Source: an uncultured Acidobacteriaceae bacterium
GTDB taxonomy: Bacteria > Acidobacteriota > Terriglobia > Terriglobales > Acidobacteriaceae
Length of the DNA stretch: 64,000 bases
Assembly (NCBI GenBank): GCA_903849645.1
Contig: CAINJJ010000030.1
Span: forward strand, 1 to 64,000
Direction: 5' to 3'
Part shown: in pieces, positions 23,068 through 32,164 of the stretch
How the letters are laid out: every line of letters starts with the position of its first letter
Position numbering within the stretch: position 1 is the stretch's first letter
The notes under the pieces: model-generated
What the model was told of the DNA's origin: nothing
The model's database searches: none
The model's input: the letters and a program-made list of their open reading frames with translations, nothing else
Made by a program: the position numbers and the translations under genes

Positions 23068-23745
23068 ATGCGACTGATGCTTGTTGAAGACGAAATCGAG
23101 ATTCAGGGCTTCCTTCGATCTTCTCTCGCCGAAGCTGGTTATGAAGTGAGGGTTGCAGGCGATGGGGCCAGCGCCTTGTAGTTGGCCGTTGGCGGACCCT
23201 TCGAGATCCTGATTGTCGATCTCGGATTGCCGGACATGGACGGGATCGACCTGATTTTGAAGCTACGGAGCCTCGGGGTACGGGCCCCGGTGCTGATTCT
23301 TTCGGCGCGGCGCAGCGTGGATGACCGGGTGCGCGGACTGGAACAGGGCGGGGACGACTACCTGACCAAGCCTTTTGCGCTGGCGGAGTTGCTGGCCCGG
23401 TTGCGCAACCTGGTCCGTCGCAACACTCCGGCGACAGCCGAAGCCACCAAACTGCGCGTGCGGGACCTGGAACTGGACCTGTTTCGCCGGGAGGCCACCC
23501 GCGCGGGACAAACCCTGCAACTGACGCCGCAGGAGTTTGTGCTGCTGGAGTATCTTTGCCGCAATGTGGGCAGGGTGGTGACACGCTCCATGATTCTGGA
23601 GGAAGTGTGGGGTATGCGGATTCAGCCCGATACCAACGTGGTGGATGTGCATATTTACCGGCTAAGGGGCAAGGTGGATGGGAAGGGGCAGGAACCGCTC
23701 ATCCGGACCATGCGAGGTGTGGGCTATGCCATCAACGACAAGTAG
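23068..23745 (+). pseudogene. OmpR-family response regulator interrupted by an in-frame TAG
   Basis: The reading frame from ATG 23068 encodes a normal 225-residue regulator apart from a TAG at codon 38 (23179-23181). The first 37 residues contain the start of a receiver (MRLMLVEDEIEIQGFLR) with its acidic pocket. After the stop come the phosphoacceptor Asp51 in LIVDLGLPDMDG, the LTKPF lysine, and a complete winged-helix domain (LQLTPQEFVLLEYLCRNVG and the C-terminal RTMRGVGYAIND). One base change separates TAG from Gln or Glu codons, which fit the family here. A TTG follows directly at 23182, but no ribosome site is visible; a product from there would lack the acidic pocket. Options are a true nonsense mutation, readthrough or a sequencing error. 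The kinase gene overlaps its end by 20 bp. Confidence 0.8.
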
Positions 23746-25192
23746 AACCTCGATTCGCTCCGCCGCGTGGCGAATCTCCCTGTGGGGCACACTGGCTTTC
23801 GCCTTCGGAACGATGTTCGTGTTTATCTTTCTGCACAGCTTTGTGGCCAGCGACATCGAACGCCGCAGCGACTCATGGCTCTCGGGCGAGGTGGAGGTCC
23901 TGGGCGATGTGGCCAACCGGACGCCCAAGGATGCGCTCTACGGCACGGTAGTGGAAGAAGTGGCCGAACTGGCGGGCAAGGAAGTGCCCCTTTTGTATCG
24001 GGAGAGCCGCTCGGATGATACGGTCTTTTTTCTGCAAACCGGCAGCGATGGAGGATTGAAGCTGTGGGTGGGCGCCGGCAGCGGATTGTCCTTTGTGCAG
24101 GCCATCCGGGGACTTTCCATCGTTCCCGACCAGCCGACAGACCTCCAGGTAAAGGGATTCGGAGTTCCCTATCGCGTTGCGTCCTTCGTGATGAACGACG
24201 GGAGCACAATCTATCTGGGGCTTTCGGAGCGGGACGAACTGAGGGTCTTGAGACAGCTTCGAGTTCGCTTCATCTCGATCTGGGCGCTGCTGGTCTTGCT
24301 CGGCTTCAGCATCGAGTTCTTCACCACACGCCGCATGCTGCGGCCGGTCCGTGAGATCAACGAGGCCGCATCAAGAATTGGCCACTCCGACCTGACGGCC
24401 CGGGTTCCCACCACGCCGCAGAACGACGAGGTGGGACAACTGGCGGGCACCTTGAACCGGATGCTGGACCGCATCGAGAGCTCAGTGCACCAGTTGCACA
24501 CCATCACCGATTCGCTGGCGCACGATCTGCGCAGTCCGCTGACGGCGATTCGCGGCAAGCTGGAGATGTCGTTGACAGGCGCCACGGAGGATGAGCGGAC
24601 GGAAGCCATTATCGGGTCAATCGATGAGCTGGACCGGCTGACCGACTTCCTGAACAAAAGCCTCGATGTGGCCGAGGCCCGGGCCGATGCGCTGCGACTC
24701 TCCCCGGTCGCCGTGGATCTGGACGAATTGTTGCGTGTGATGGTGGATCTGTATGAACCCTCGATGTCGGAGAAGGGCATCTCGATGTGGCTTCGCAGCA
24801 CCGGACCGCTCTACGTGGAGGCGGATGCAGCCTTGCTGCATCGCATGGCCGCCAACCTGTTTGACAACGAGCTCAAGCACCTGAGAGCAGGCTGCACGGT
24901 GAGGATCAGCCTCAGCGACCAGGCGCAGGCAGCGATGATGGTGTTTGAGGACGACGGGCCGGGGTTTGACGCGGAAGTGACGCCGCACTTGTTTGAAGAC
25001 CGAGTACGGGGTAAGAACTCCAAGGGCCACGGGCTCGGTCTGGCGTTCATTGGAGCGGTGGCGCGCGCTCACGGTGGAACGGTCAGCGCGATAAATCGGA
25101 TCGGCGGCGGCGCCCGAATCGAAGTCACCCTGCCCGCACCGGAGAAAAAGGGAGTCGAAGCAGCGGAACAGACCGCAATCGGCTCGCATTGA
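23726..25192 (+). CDS. Sensor histidine kinase
   Basis: A 488-residue HisKA-type kinase. A first membrane helix (about 16-40) and a second (about 181-200) flank a periplasmic sensor of roughly 140 residues. A HAMP domain follows (RRMLRPVREINEAASRIG), then the dimerisation helix with phosphoacceptor His266 (SLAHDLRSPLTAIRGKLE). The catalytic domain shows the N-box (AANLFDNELKH, about 375-385), DDGPGF (409-414) and GHGLGLAF (434-441). The arrangement is that of CusS/CopS-like and related envelope-stress kinases, but no metal-binding motif is evident in the sensor. Its start lies 20 bp inside the response regulator gene, so translation is normally coupled, and the upstream TAG should reduce its expression by polarity. 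It is complete in itself. Confidence 0.9.
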   Translation: MPSTTSRTSIRSAAWRISLWGTLAFAFGTMFVFIFLHSFVASDIERRSDSWLSGEVEVLGDVANRTPKDALYGTVVEEVAELAGKEVPLLYRESRSDDTVFFLQTGSDGGLKLWVGAGSGLSFVQAIRGLSIVPDQPTDLQVKGFGVPYRVASFVMNDGSTIYLGLSERDELRVLRQLRVRFISIWALLVLLGFSIEFFTTRRMLRPVREINEAASRIGHSDLTARVPTTPQNDEVGQLAGTLNRMLDRIESSVHQLHTITDSLAHDLRSPLTAIRGKLEMSLTGATEDERTEAIIGSIDELDRLTDFLNKSLDVAEARADALRLSPVAVDLDELLRVMVDLYEPSMSEKGISMWLRSTGPLYVEADAALLHRMAANLFDNELKHLRAGCTVRISLSDQAQAAMMVFEDDGPGFDAEVTPHLFEDRVRGKNSKGHGLGLAFIGAVARAHGGTVSAINRIGGGARIEVTLPAPEKKGVEAAEQTAIGSH

Positions 25193-25374
25193 GTAGTGCC
25201 TTGTGCCGGGTCTTGCGCAGGGACGGAGAACGACGGAGAGCGCGGTTTCAGGCCAGCCCAGAGCCCCGTTGGCAGGCGCGTATCATGGGTTGACGGCGAT
25301 TAGAGACCGTTCGGACGCCCCCGCGGCTGCAAGGCCCACAAGGCGAATCCCGTAGTCAAGGAAGATTGCATCTC

Positions 25375-26301
25375 GTGAAACCTGACATGAAGGTAAGAGT
25401 GGCGGGGTTGGAGCTGACCAACCCGGTCATCGCCGCCAGCGGCACTTTCGGCTACGGCATTGAATTTGAAGAGATTGTGTCCCTGGAGCGGATCGGCGGA
25501 TTCGTCACCAAGGGCATCTCGATGGCGCCCATGGCTGGTCATGCTCCCCCGCGGATCATTCAGACGGCGGCGGGAATGCTAAACGCCATTGGACTGCAGA
25601 ACGTAGGCGTCGAAGAGTTCATTCAGACCAAGCTGCCAGGGCTGAGGCCTTACCCCCAATGCAAGGTATTCGTCAACGTCTTCGGCTACACCGTGGGCGA
25701 ATATGTCGCGGTGATCGAGCGGCTCAATGATGCTGACGGCATCGCCGCCTACGAATTGAACGTCTCCTGCCCCAATGTTCATGCGGGGGGCATGGCTTTT
25801 GGCGCCGACCCCGGATCGCTGGAATACCTGATCAGCCGGGCAAGGACAGCCTCCAAGAGGCCGCTGATCGTGAAACTGTCGCCCAATGTGACCTCGATTG
25901 CCCACATGGCCCGAGTGGCCGCGGGGGCGGGGGCGGACGCAGTCAGCCTGGTCAACACGTTCATGGCCATGGCCATCGATGTCGAGACCCGCCGGCCACG
26001 GCTGACCAACATTACGGGGGGGCTTTCCGGACCGGCCATCAAACCGATCGCCCTGAGGATGGTCTGGGAGGTGTCCCGTGCCGTCTCTATCCCCATTCTG
26101 GGCATGGGCGGCATCGTCACTGCCGAGGACGCGGTCGAGTTCCTGCTGGCCGGCGCCACCGCCGTGCAGGTGGGTACCGCCAGCTACGCCGACCCGCGCG
26201 CCGTGGAGCGGCTGGCCAAAGGCCTTGAATCCTGGTGCCGCAGTCACGGGGTAACCCAGGTGAGCAGCCTGACCGGGGCCCTGGAGACCCCCAGAGACTG
26301 A
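25375..26301 (+). CDS. pyrD: Dihydroorotate dehydrogenase, class 1B type
   Basis: A 308-residue FMN-dependent enzyme of pyrimidine synthesis that oxidises dihydroorotate to orotate. The N-terminal NPVIAASGTFGYG, the VTKGIS strand, the active-site Cys in ELNVSCPNVHAGGMAFG and the C-terminal GMGGIVTAEDAVEFLLAGA phosphate-binding loop are all present. A catalytic Cys and the VETRRPRL-N-TGGLSGPAIKP segment mark class 1, probably 1B, which usually needs an electron-transfer subunit PyrK; none lies in the window. Three in-frame starts are possible (TTG 25366, GTG 25375, ATG 25387); the GTG has an AAGGA about 10-12 bases upstream. It appears monocistronic. A short hairpin lies 88 bp downstream. Confidence 0.93.
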   Translation: MKPDMKVRVAGLELTNPVIAASGTFGYGIEFEEIVSLERIGGFVTKGISMAPMAGHAPPRIIQTAAGMLNAIGLQNVGVEEFIQTKLPGLRPYPQCKVFVNVFGYTVGEYVAVIERLNDADGIAAYELNVSCPNVHAGGMAFGADPGSLEYLISRARTASKRPLIVKLSPNVTSIAHMARVAAGAGADAVSLVNTFMAMAIDVETRRPRLTNITGGLSGPAIKPIALRMVWEVSRAVSIPILGMGGIVTAEDAVEFLLAGATAVQVGTASYADPRAVERLAKGLESWCRSHGVTQVSSLTGALETPRD

Positions 26302-26712
26302 GGCGGGCTTGCCTGAATCCGTCCTCCCGATGAGCGGAAATCCCGTTTTCAAGAGATGCGGGGATACGCAGAGTTTTGATGCCGCCGCAAAGGGTGGGGC
26401 CCTTTCTGACCTGGTCGTTCAACTCTGAGTCCACCCCGTGGATGTGCAGTTTGGCGTCTTACGCTGCCGAAATTTCGCCTCTTCGGGCTCCAAAATGCGC
26501 TTGCGGAGACTTCAGGTCTCCGGGTTTGAAAGGTTTACTAGTCAAGTCGTTTCATGCCGCGATAGTGACCAATGATGTGTGACGCAGCGCACATCCCATC
26601 GTTGTTTCGGATGGGTAGTTTCCATCCATCCACTGGGAGTCCAGCAAGGCGCCGCCCCTCGCGGGTTGGTTTGCTCGATTGGATTCACCGGTACCCGCAC
26701 AGCGAGGTAGCA
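26302..26712. other. Spacer upstream of the hydrogenase operon
   Basis: About 410 bp without a gene. It contains a small hairpin (AAAGGG 26389-26394 with CCCTTT 26400-26405) that may end pyrD transcription, a CRP/FNR-like palindrome at 26578-26593, and a second 6-bp hairpin CCCATC/GATGGG around 26595-26615. The hya promoter is expected in the right half, but I could not assign its boxes. Confidence 0.5.
26578..26593. promoter_or_regulatory. Candidate CRP/FNR-family site before hyaA
   Basis: TGTGACGCAGCGCACA matches TGTGA-N6-TCACA at nine of ten informative positions and is also flanked by GATG/CATC, extending the palindrome. It lies 119 bp upstream of the hyaA start. Regulation of uptake hydrogenase by an oxygen- or starvation-sensing CRP/FNR protein is plausible; the regulator gene is not in the window. 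Confidence 0.5.
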
Positions 26713-27816
26713 ATGGGTCAATCTATTTGGCAATCGATGGAGCAGAAGGGCTACAGCCGCAGAGACTTTCTCCAGTTCTGCGCCGCAGCCGCAACCGTGG
26801 CCGGCTTTGGTCAAACCGGCGTCGCCCAGGTGGTCTCGGCATTCGAGAAGAAGGAAAAACCTGCCGTCGTTTGGATGCACTTCCAGGAGTGCACCTGCTG
26901 CAGTGAATCGTTCATCCGGGCATCGCATCCGATCGTCGCCGATGCTCTGCTCGATGTGCTGTCGCTGAACTACACCGAAACTCTGATGGCGGCCTCCGGC
27001 TTCCAGGCAGAGAAGAGTCTCAATGACACCATCCGCGACCACAAGGGCAAGTACATCGTGCTGGTCGAGGGCGCTGTGCCCACAAAGGACGACGGCGTCT
27101 ACTGCATGATCGGCGGCAAGACGGCCGAGTCCATTCTGCAGACGGTGGCCAAGGATGCGGCGGCGGTGGTGGCGTGGGGCAGTTGCGCTTCCAACGGCTG
27201 CGTGCAGGCAGCCAAGCCGAATCCAACCGGCGCGACTCCGATTCACAAGCTGATCGACAAGCCGGTCATCAACGTTCCCGGTTGCCCGCCCATCGCCGAC
27301 GTGATGATGGCCGTGGTGACCCACGTGCTGGTTCTGGGACAGATTCCCGCGCTCGACAGCCTGGGCCGGCCAAAAGAGTTCTATGGACGCCGCGTCCACG
27401 ACACCTGCTATCGCCGTCCCAACTACGACGCCGGGCTGTTTGTCGAATCGTTTGACGACGAGAACGCGCGCAAGGGCTATTGCCTCTACAAGATGGGCTG
27501 CCGCGGTCCTGTCACCTACAACGCCTGCTCCGTGGTCAAGTGGAACGAAGGCACCAGCTATCCCATTCAGTCCGGCCATGGCTGCATCGGCTGCAGCGAG
27601 GAAGGCTTCTGGGACAACGGTCCGTTCTATCAGCACCTGGCTTCGTTCCCCGGCTTCGGCATCGAGAGCACAGCGGATACGGTGGGTACAGTGGTGGGAG
27701 TCGCCACCCTGGCCGGCGTTGCGGCTCACGCCGTGGTCACCAATATTCGCAAGCACAAGGTGATTGCGGAAGTGCATGCGGAAGAACATCATGACGCGGA
27801 AAACAAGGAGTCGTAG
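26713..27816 (+). CDS. hyaA: O2-tolerant [NiFe] hydrogenase small subunit
   Basis: A 367-residue electron-transfer subunit that passes electrons from the NiFe site to cytochrome b. A twin-arginine signal (YSRRDFLQFCAAAA) is at residues 14-27, so the folded enzyme is exported to the periplasmic side. The proximal cluster ligands are C60, C62 and C63 (ECTCCSES), C158 and C163 (WGSCASNGC) and C191. The extra C62 and C163 are the two that distinguish the [4Fe-3S] cluster of O2-tolerant enzymes such as E. coli Hyd-1. Distal and medial cluster ligands follow (HDTCYRRPNY, CSVVKW, GCIGCSE), then a C-terminal membrane helix (about 323-342). The ATG at 26713 has GAGG 6 bases upstream. The stop is TAG. 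Confidence 0.95.
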   Translation: MGQSIWQSMEQKGYSRRDFLQFCAAAATVAGFGQTGVAQVVSAFEKKEKPAVVWMHFQECTCCSESFIRASHPIVADALLDVLSLNYTETLMAASGFQAEKSLNDTIRDHKGKYIVLVEGAVPTKDDGVYCMIGGKTAESILQTVAKDAAAVVAWGSCASNGCVQAAKPNPTGATPIHKLIDKPVINVPGCPPIADVMMAVVTHVLVLGQIPALDSLGRPKEFYGRRVHDTCYRRPNYDAGLFVESFDDENARKGYCLYKMGCRGPVTYNACSVVKWNEGTSYPIQSGHGCIGCSEEGFWDNGPFYQHLASFPGFGIESTADTVGTVVGVATLAGVAAHAVVTNIRKHKVIAEVHAEEHHDAENKES

Positions 27817-27822
27817 ACAGCT

Positions 27823-29535
27823 ATGACACGAGTAGTCGTTGATCCAGTAACTCGCATTGAAGGCCACCTCCGCGTTGAGGCAGTGGTGGAAAATGGCGTC
27901 ATCAAGGACGCATTCAGCTCAGGCACCATGGTGCGCGGCCTGGAGAAGATTCTCATCGGCCGCGACCCCCGCGACGCCTGGGCCATCACCGAGCGCGTTT
28001 GCGGCGTTTGCACCACGGTTCATGCCCTGGCCAGCGTACGCGCAGTTGAAGACGCGATCGGCGTCGCCGTTCCTCCAACCGCGGAGTTGATCCGCAACAT
28101 CATGATGGCCACTCTCTATGTACAGGACCACGTGGTGCACTTCTACCACCTGCACGCCCTGGACTGGGTGGACATCGTCAACGCCCTCAAGGCCGACCCC
28201 AAGAAGGCCGCGGAACTGGCGCAATCGTTCTCCAAGTGGGACAAGAACACGCCAGCCTACTTCACCGAAGTGCAGAACAAGATCAAGTCGTTTGCTGCCA
28301 GCGGCCTGGGCATCTTTGCCAACGGGTACTGGGGCCATCCGGCCTACAAGCTGCCGCCCGAGGTGAACCTGATCGGCGTGGCTCACTATCTGGACGCCCT
28401 GGAATGGCAGAAGGAAGTGGTGAAGATTCACACCGTGTTCGGTGGCAAGAACCCGCACCCGAACTACCTTGTGGGCGGCGTTCCCTGCTCCATCGATGTG
28501 GATGAAGTGGCGGCGATCAACAGCGAGCGGCTCAATCTGGTGGCGCGCCTGATCAGCCAGGCGGACGAGTTTGTGAACGAGGTCTACATTCCTGATCTGC
28601 TCGCGGTGGCTTCGTTCTACAAGGACTGGGCGAGCTGGGGCGGCGGGCTGAAGAACTACCTCAGCTATGGCGAGTACCCGACGCAGGGCTACGGCAAGCC
28701 GGAAGCCTTCAAGTATCCGCGCGGCGTGGTGCTCAACCGCGACCTGTCAAAGGTCTACCCGGTCAACCCCAAAGACTCCCAGGAGATCAAGGAATACATC
28801 GCCTCCTCCTGGTACAGCTACGAGGGCGGAGAAAACGTGGGCATTCACCCGTGGGCCGGAGAAACCAAGCTCAATTACACGGGACCAAAGCCTCCCTTCG
28901 AGACCCTGGAAGGCCACGCGAAGTATTCGTTCCTCAAGACTCCGCGCTGGAAAGACAATCCTATGGAAGTGGGCCCGCTGGCCAGGCTTGTGGTTGCCTA
29001 TGCCTCTGGCCACACCGACGTTCAGGAACTGGTGAAGGACACCCTGGGCAAGCTCAACGTGCCGGTCACCGCCCTGTTCTCTACCCTGGGCCGCACCGCG
29101 GCTCGCGGCCTGGATGCGGCGCTTGCCATGATCTGGCTCAAGGAGTTCTTTGGACAGTTGATGGATCGCGTAAAGACCCGCGAGACCTCAACCTTCAATC
29201 CCGAGAAGTGGGAGCCGAAGAGCTGGGCGGCGGAGTGCGAGGGCGTGGGACTGGTGGAAGCTCCCCGCGGTTCACTGGCGCACTGGATCAAGATCAAGGA
29301 CGGCAAGATCGACAACTACCAACTCGTGGTGCCGACCACCTGGAACGGTTCCCCGCGCGATGCCAAGGGGCAGCGTTCATCGTTTGAAGAGTCGCTCATT
29401 GGTACCCCGGTGGCGAACGTCGAACAGCCGGTCGAGATCATTCGCACCATCCACTCCTTTGACCCGTGCCTGGCCTGTGCCGTGCATTTGTACGATCCAC
29501 AGGGAAAGCACCTTAACCAGGTTTCCTTCGAGTGA
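27823..29535 (+). CDS. hyaB: [NiFe] hydrogenase large subunit
   Basis: A 570-residue catalytic subunit that splits H2. The NiFe ligands are present in both motifs: RVCGVCTTVHA with C60 and C63, and DPCLACAVH with C549 and C552. The 15 residues after H555 (beginning LYDPQGK) are the C-terminal extension that a dedicated protease removes after nickel insertion. The N-terminal VVDPVTRIEGHLRVE is typical. It begins 6 bp after hyaA and its stop overlaps the cytochrome b start, so hyaABCD are one operon. Together with the six-cysteine small subunit it indicates aerobic H2 uptake, possibly from low ambient concentrations. Hyp maturation genes are not in the window. Confidence 0.96.
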   Translation: MTRVVVDPVTRIEGHLRVEAVVENGVIKDAFSSGTMVRGLEKILIGRDPRDAWAITERVCGVCTTVHALASVRAVEDAIGVAVPPTAELIRNIMMATLYVQDHVVHFYHLHALDWVDIVNALKADPKKAAELAQSFSKWDKNTPAYFTEVQNKIKSFAASGLGIFANGYWGHPAYKLPPEVNLIGVAHYLDALEWQKEVVKIHTVFGGKNPHPNYLVGGVPCSIDVDEVAAINSERLNLVARLISQADEFVNEVYIPDLLAVASFYKDWASWGGGLKNYLSYGEYPTQGYGKPEAFKYPRGVVLNRDLSKVYPVNPKDSQEIKEYIASSWYSYEGGENVGIHPWAGETKLNYTGPKPPFETLEGHAKYSFLKTPRWKDNPMEVGPLARLVVAYASGHTDVQELVKDTLGKLNVPVTALFSTLGRTAARGLDAALAMIWLKEFFGQLMDRVKTRETSTFNPEKWEPKSWAAECEGVGLVEAPRGSLAHWIKIKDGKIDNYQLVVPTTWNGSPRDAKGQRSSFEESLIGTPVANVEQPVEIIRTIHSFDPCLACAVHLYDPQGKHLNQVSFE

Positions 29536-30266
29536 TGCCCATGAGTGCTCCAGTAATTGGTGCAGGCAAACTGGTTCCGGCAGTTCACAATCATCCGGTC
29601 GAATATCGGCGCGTGTATGTTTGGGAACTGCCGGTGCGCGCCTACCATTGGATCAACGCAATCGCCCTGGTGGCCCTGTGCGTAACGGGGTATCTGATTG
29701 GTGCGCCCATCCGCGCCTTTTATGCGGCTGAGGCCTACCAGCAGTACTGGTTCGGCTGGGTGCGTTTCATCCATTTCTTCTGCGCGTACGTTTACGTCTT
29801 CAACTTCCTGGCGCGTCTCTATTGGGGATTTGTAGGGAACAAGTACTCCCGGTGGAACGCATTCTTTCCGCTCCAGAAGGCGCAGCGGCAGGAGATTGTG
29901 GATGTGATCAAGGCGGATGTGCTCGAGACCAAGCTCCACGGGCCCATCTCTACTGGCCACAACGCTCTGGCGGGATTCATCTACTTCTTCACCTTCCTGG
30001 CGTTTGTGGCGCAGACCGTAACCGGCTTCGCCCTTTACTCCAGCATGAGCAACTCGTGGATGCCAAGGCTCTTCAACTGGATCGTGCCCCTGATGGGCGG
30101 GGAGATGGGCGTTCGCTACTGGCACCACGTTTTCCTGTGGTTCTTCGTCACGTTTATCATCGTCCACGTGTATCTTGCGTTCTATCATGACTACATCGAG
30201 GGTCGCGGCACCATCTCCTCGATCGTAGGCGGATGGAAGTTTGAGCGGGAGAAGAGTGACGACTGA
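29535..30266 (+). CDS. hyaC: Hydrogenase cytochrome b subunit
   Basis: A 243-residue integral membrane protein that anchors the hydrogenase and passes electrons to the quinone pool. Four membrane helices are visible with haem-ligating histidines: VRAYHWINAIALVALCVTGY (about 36-55), FIHFFCAYVYVFNFLARLYW, HNALAGFIYFFTFLAFVAQ and YWHHVFLWFFVTFIIVHVYL. The C-terminal HDYIEGRGTISSIVGGWKFE matches the HyaC tail. The start at 29535 overlaps the hyaB stop (TGATG); the ATG at 29541 is an alternative. It overlaps the protease gene by 11 bp. Confidence 0.93.
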   Translation: MPMSAPVIGAGKLVPAVHNHPVEYRRVYVWELPVRAYHWINAIALVALCVTGYLIGAPIRAFYAAEAYQQYWFGWVRFIHFFCAYVYVFNFLARLYWGFVGNKYSRWNAFFPLQKAQRQEIVDVIKADVLETKLHGPISTGHNALAGFIYFFTFLAFVAQTVTGFALYSSMSNSWMPRLFNWIVPLMGGEMGVRYWHHVFLWFFVTFIIVHVYLAFYHDYIEGRGTISSIVGGWKFEREKSDD

Positions 30267-30750
30267 GACGAATCGTGGCAAGACGCTGGTGCTGGGACTG
30301 GGCAACGTCCTGATGCAGGATGAAGGCGTCGGCGTTTATGTAGTCAGGGCTCTGGAACAACACCCACTGCCAGATGGCGTGGAGTGCATGGATGGCGGCA
30401 CCGGCGGCTTCACGCTGCTGGGGCCGCTCCAGAGCGCAGAGCGCATCATCCTCATCGACGCGGCAGCGGACGGCAACCCGGAAGGGACCGTGACGCGCAC
30501 CACCCCGCGCTTCTCACATGACTACCCTCCCACGCTCACCGCGCACGACATCGGCGTAAAAGACCTGCTGGATGTCTTTTATATCCAGGGCGGCGGCCGC
30601 GACGTGGTGCTCTATGCGATTACCATCAATCCACGCCAGCCCATCGCCATGAGCCTTTCGCCTTTGACGCAGAAGGCCGCCGATGAGGCGGTTGCGCGGA
30701 TTCTGGCGGAGTTGCAGGCCAGCTCATCCCGCGAGGCCGAGCGTTCGTAG
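30256..30750 (+). CDS. hyaD: Hydrogenase maturation endopeptidase
   Basis: A 164-residue aspartyl-type protease (HybD/HyaD family) that cleaves the C-terminal tail of the large subunit after nickel insertion. It shows the family start LVLGLGNVLMQDEGVGVYVV with the Ni-sensing Glu, IILIDAAADGNPEG with the second ligand Asp, and TAHDIGVKDLLD with the His. The start is a GTG with GGGAG about 5 bases upstream, inside the end of hyaC. It is the last gene of the operon; HyaE/HyaF chaperones are not encoded next to it, and the next gene is on the opposite strand. Stop is TAG. Confidence 0.9.
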   Translation: MTTETNRGKTLVLGLGNVLMQDEGVGVYVVRALEQHPLPDGVECMDGGTGGFTLLGPLQSAERIILIDAAADGNPEGTVTRTTPRFSHDYPPTLTAHDIGVKDLLDVFYIQGGGRDVVLYAITINPRQPIAMSLSPLTQKAADEAVARILAELQASSSREAERS

Positions 30751-30793
30751 TATGTATCTGGCCGCGTAGGTCAAGTCACTGTCGGGTTGGTCT

Positions 30794-32029
30794 TCAAGCG
30801 CCCTTCGGTTTCCACTCCAACAGATTCAGCAGCCATTGCCAGGTTGCGTCCGTCGAGTGCACCTCGGGCGGAGGCGGAGGCTGCACGGATGGAAACGCCA
30901 CGGGCTTGCCGCGATAGGCGTCTGCTAGCTGCTTGAATACTCTTCCCTGCTCTTTCACCCTGCCGTCGTTGGTAAGAACGCCCAGGGAGTACTCGAGCGA
31001 GTTGAAGGCGAACTTGCGATGGACGTCGTGACTGTCCCAGTAGGTAAACCAGCTCACCCCTGCCTGAACGGCTGAAGTGACGGCTGTCTCAAGCCACTGA
31101 GCCTGCTGCTTCTCCGGCAGCGCCTCAATGCAGGTGTTGAATTCCCCGGCCCAGACTGGCTTTTGGGAGCTGCCCGCGTAGGCGCGTACGAGTGTGGCCA
31201 TGGCCGCAAGCAGGCGAGTGCTGGGAGGGTCCATGGGTCCGCCGTACTTCAGCGCCTGCGCCCAATAGGGATAGGCATGAATGAGCGGCAGCGGGTTGGC
31301 GGCCAGAGCTCGCGGCGAGAACGTCGCGGGCTGGAACCAGGGATTGTGGTCCACACCATTGACATGGAGCGCTCCCGGAAGCGCCTCATTCATGAGGGCG
31401 AACATCTTCTTCATCCACGCATCGCCCACATCCAGCGGCGCGCTCCAGCAGGTGTTCATTTCGTTGCCGAAGTCGAAGCCGATGAGGTTGTCGTGCGGCT
31501 TCATGGTCCGCGCAAGCTCGCGAATCATCAGTTCCTGCGCCTTCCATATCTCCGCATCGGCATAGAGGGCAGGGTCCGGCTTGTTGAAGGGAGGCAGGAA
31601 GAAGAGGCCGCTCAACTGCCCGGTAAACACGGTGACCAGCGCGTCGAGACGCCGCTCTGCCATCAACGCAAGCAACTGGCCGAGCCGCTCAAGGTGCGCC
31701 GGGCTGACCCACGTGGGGTTGGGCTGAAAGAAGGGCCAGATGAGCATGATGCGCAGGTGGTCCGCGCCGAGCGAGGCAATGGCGTCAAGATCGCGCTCGA
31801 TGGGATCCGTCTTCCAGTCATTCCAGCAGAACCACCAGTTGTTCGACGGGGTGTAGTTGAGTCCGAAGCGGTGCCGCGTGACGTCGTTGCGCGGATTTGG
31901 CCCCGCGGGCGTGGCTGCATTCAACGCAGCGGCGGCAATTCCCGCGCCGGGAGACAGGCCCAGCGCCGGCGCTGAAGACGCTGCCCAGGCCGCGCCCACC
32001 CCGGCGGCGAGAAAGTGACGACGATCCAT
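30794..32029 (-). CDS. Exported cellulase-family (GH5-like) glycoside hydrolase
   Basis: A 411-residue protein with a twin-arginine signal peptide (DRRHFLAAGVGAAWA). The rest reads as a (beta/alpha)8 retaining glycosidase: NWWFCWNDWKTDPIERDL, LRIMLIWPFFQPNP, the acid/base Glu in GFDFGNEMNTCW, aromatic HAYPYWAQAL and the nucleophile Glu in KPVWAGEFNTCI. That pattern fits clan GH-A, nearest GH5 or the related mannanase/glucanase families; the polymer is not determinable. The ATG at 32029 has AGGAG 7 bases upstream; the frame stays open upstream but that part is non-coding in style. It is divergent from a Tat-exported Gfo/Idh protein and belongs to a carbohydrate stretch with a beta-helix protein and an alpha-galactosidase. 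Confidence 0.8.
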   Translation of the reverse strand: MDRRHFLAAGVGAAWAASSAPALGLSPGAGIAAAALNAATPAGPNPRNDVTRHRFGLNYTPSNNWWFCWNDWKTDPIERDLDAIASLGADHLRIMLIWPFFQPNPTWVSPAHLERLGQLLALMAERRLDALVTVFTGQLSGLFFLPPFNKPDPALYADAEIWKAQELMIRELARTMKPHDNLIGFDFGNEMNTCWSAPLDVGDAWMKKMFALMNEALPGALHVNGVDHNPWFQPATFSPRALAANPLPLIHAYPYWAQALKYGGPMDPPSTRLLAAMATLVRAYAGSSQKPVWAGEFNTCIEALPEKQQAQWLETAVTSAVQAGVSWFTYWDSHDVHRKFAFNSLEYSLGVLTNDGRVKEQGRVFKQLADAYRGKPVAFPSVQPPPPPEVHSTDATWQWLLNLLEWKPKGA

Positions 32030-32164
32030 TGAATGCTCCTTGAAGTGCCCAATCCTTGCGAAATCAGCATACATCCGCGGAAGCGGTTGCGCTCCACCCG
32101 GTGAGCCGTGAATAATGGAGCCGCTTTCAAAGAACGGACAATTCCGCAACATGAGGTGCCTCAA

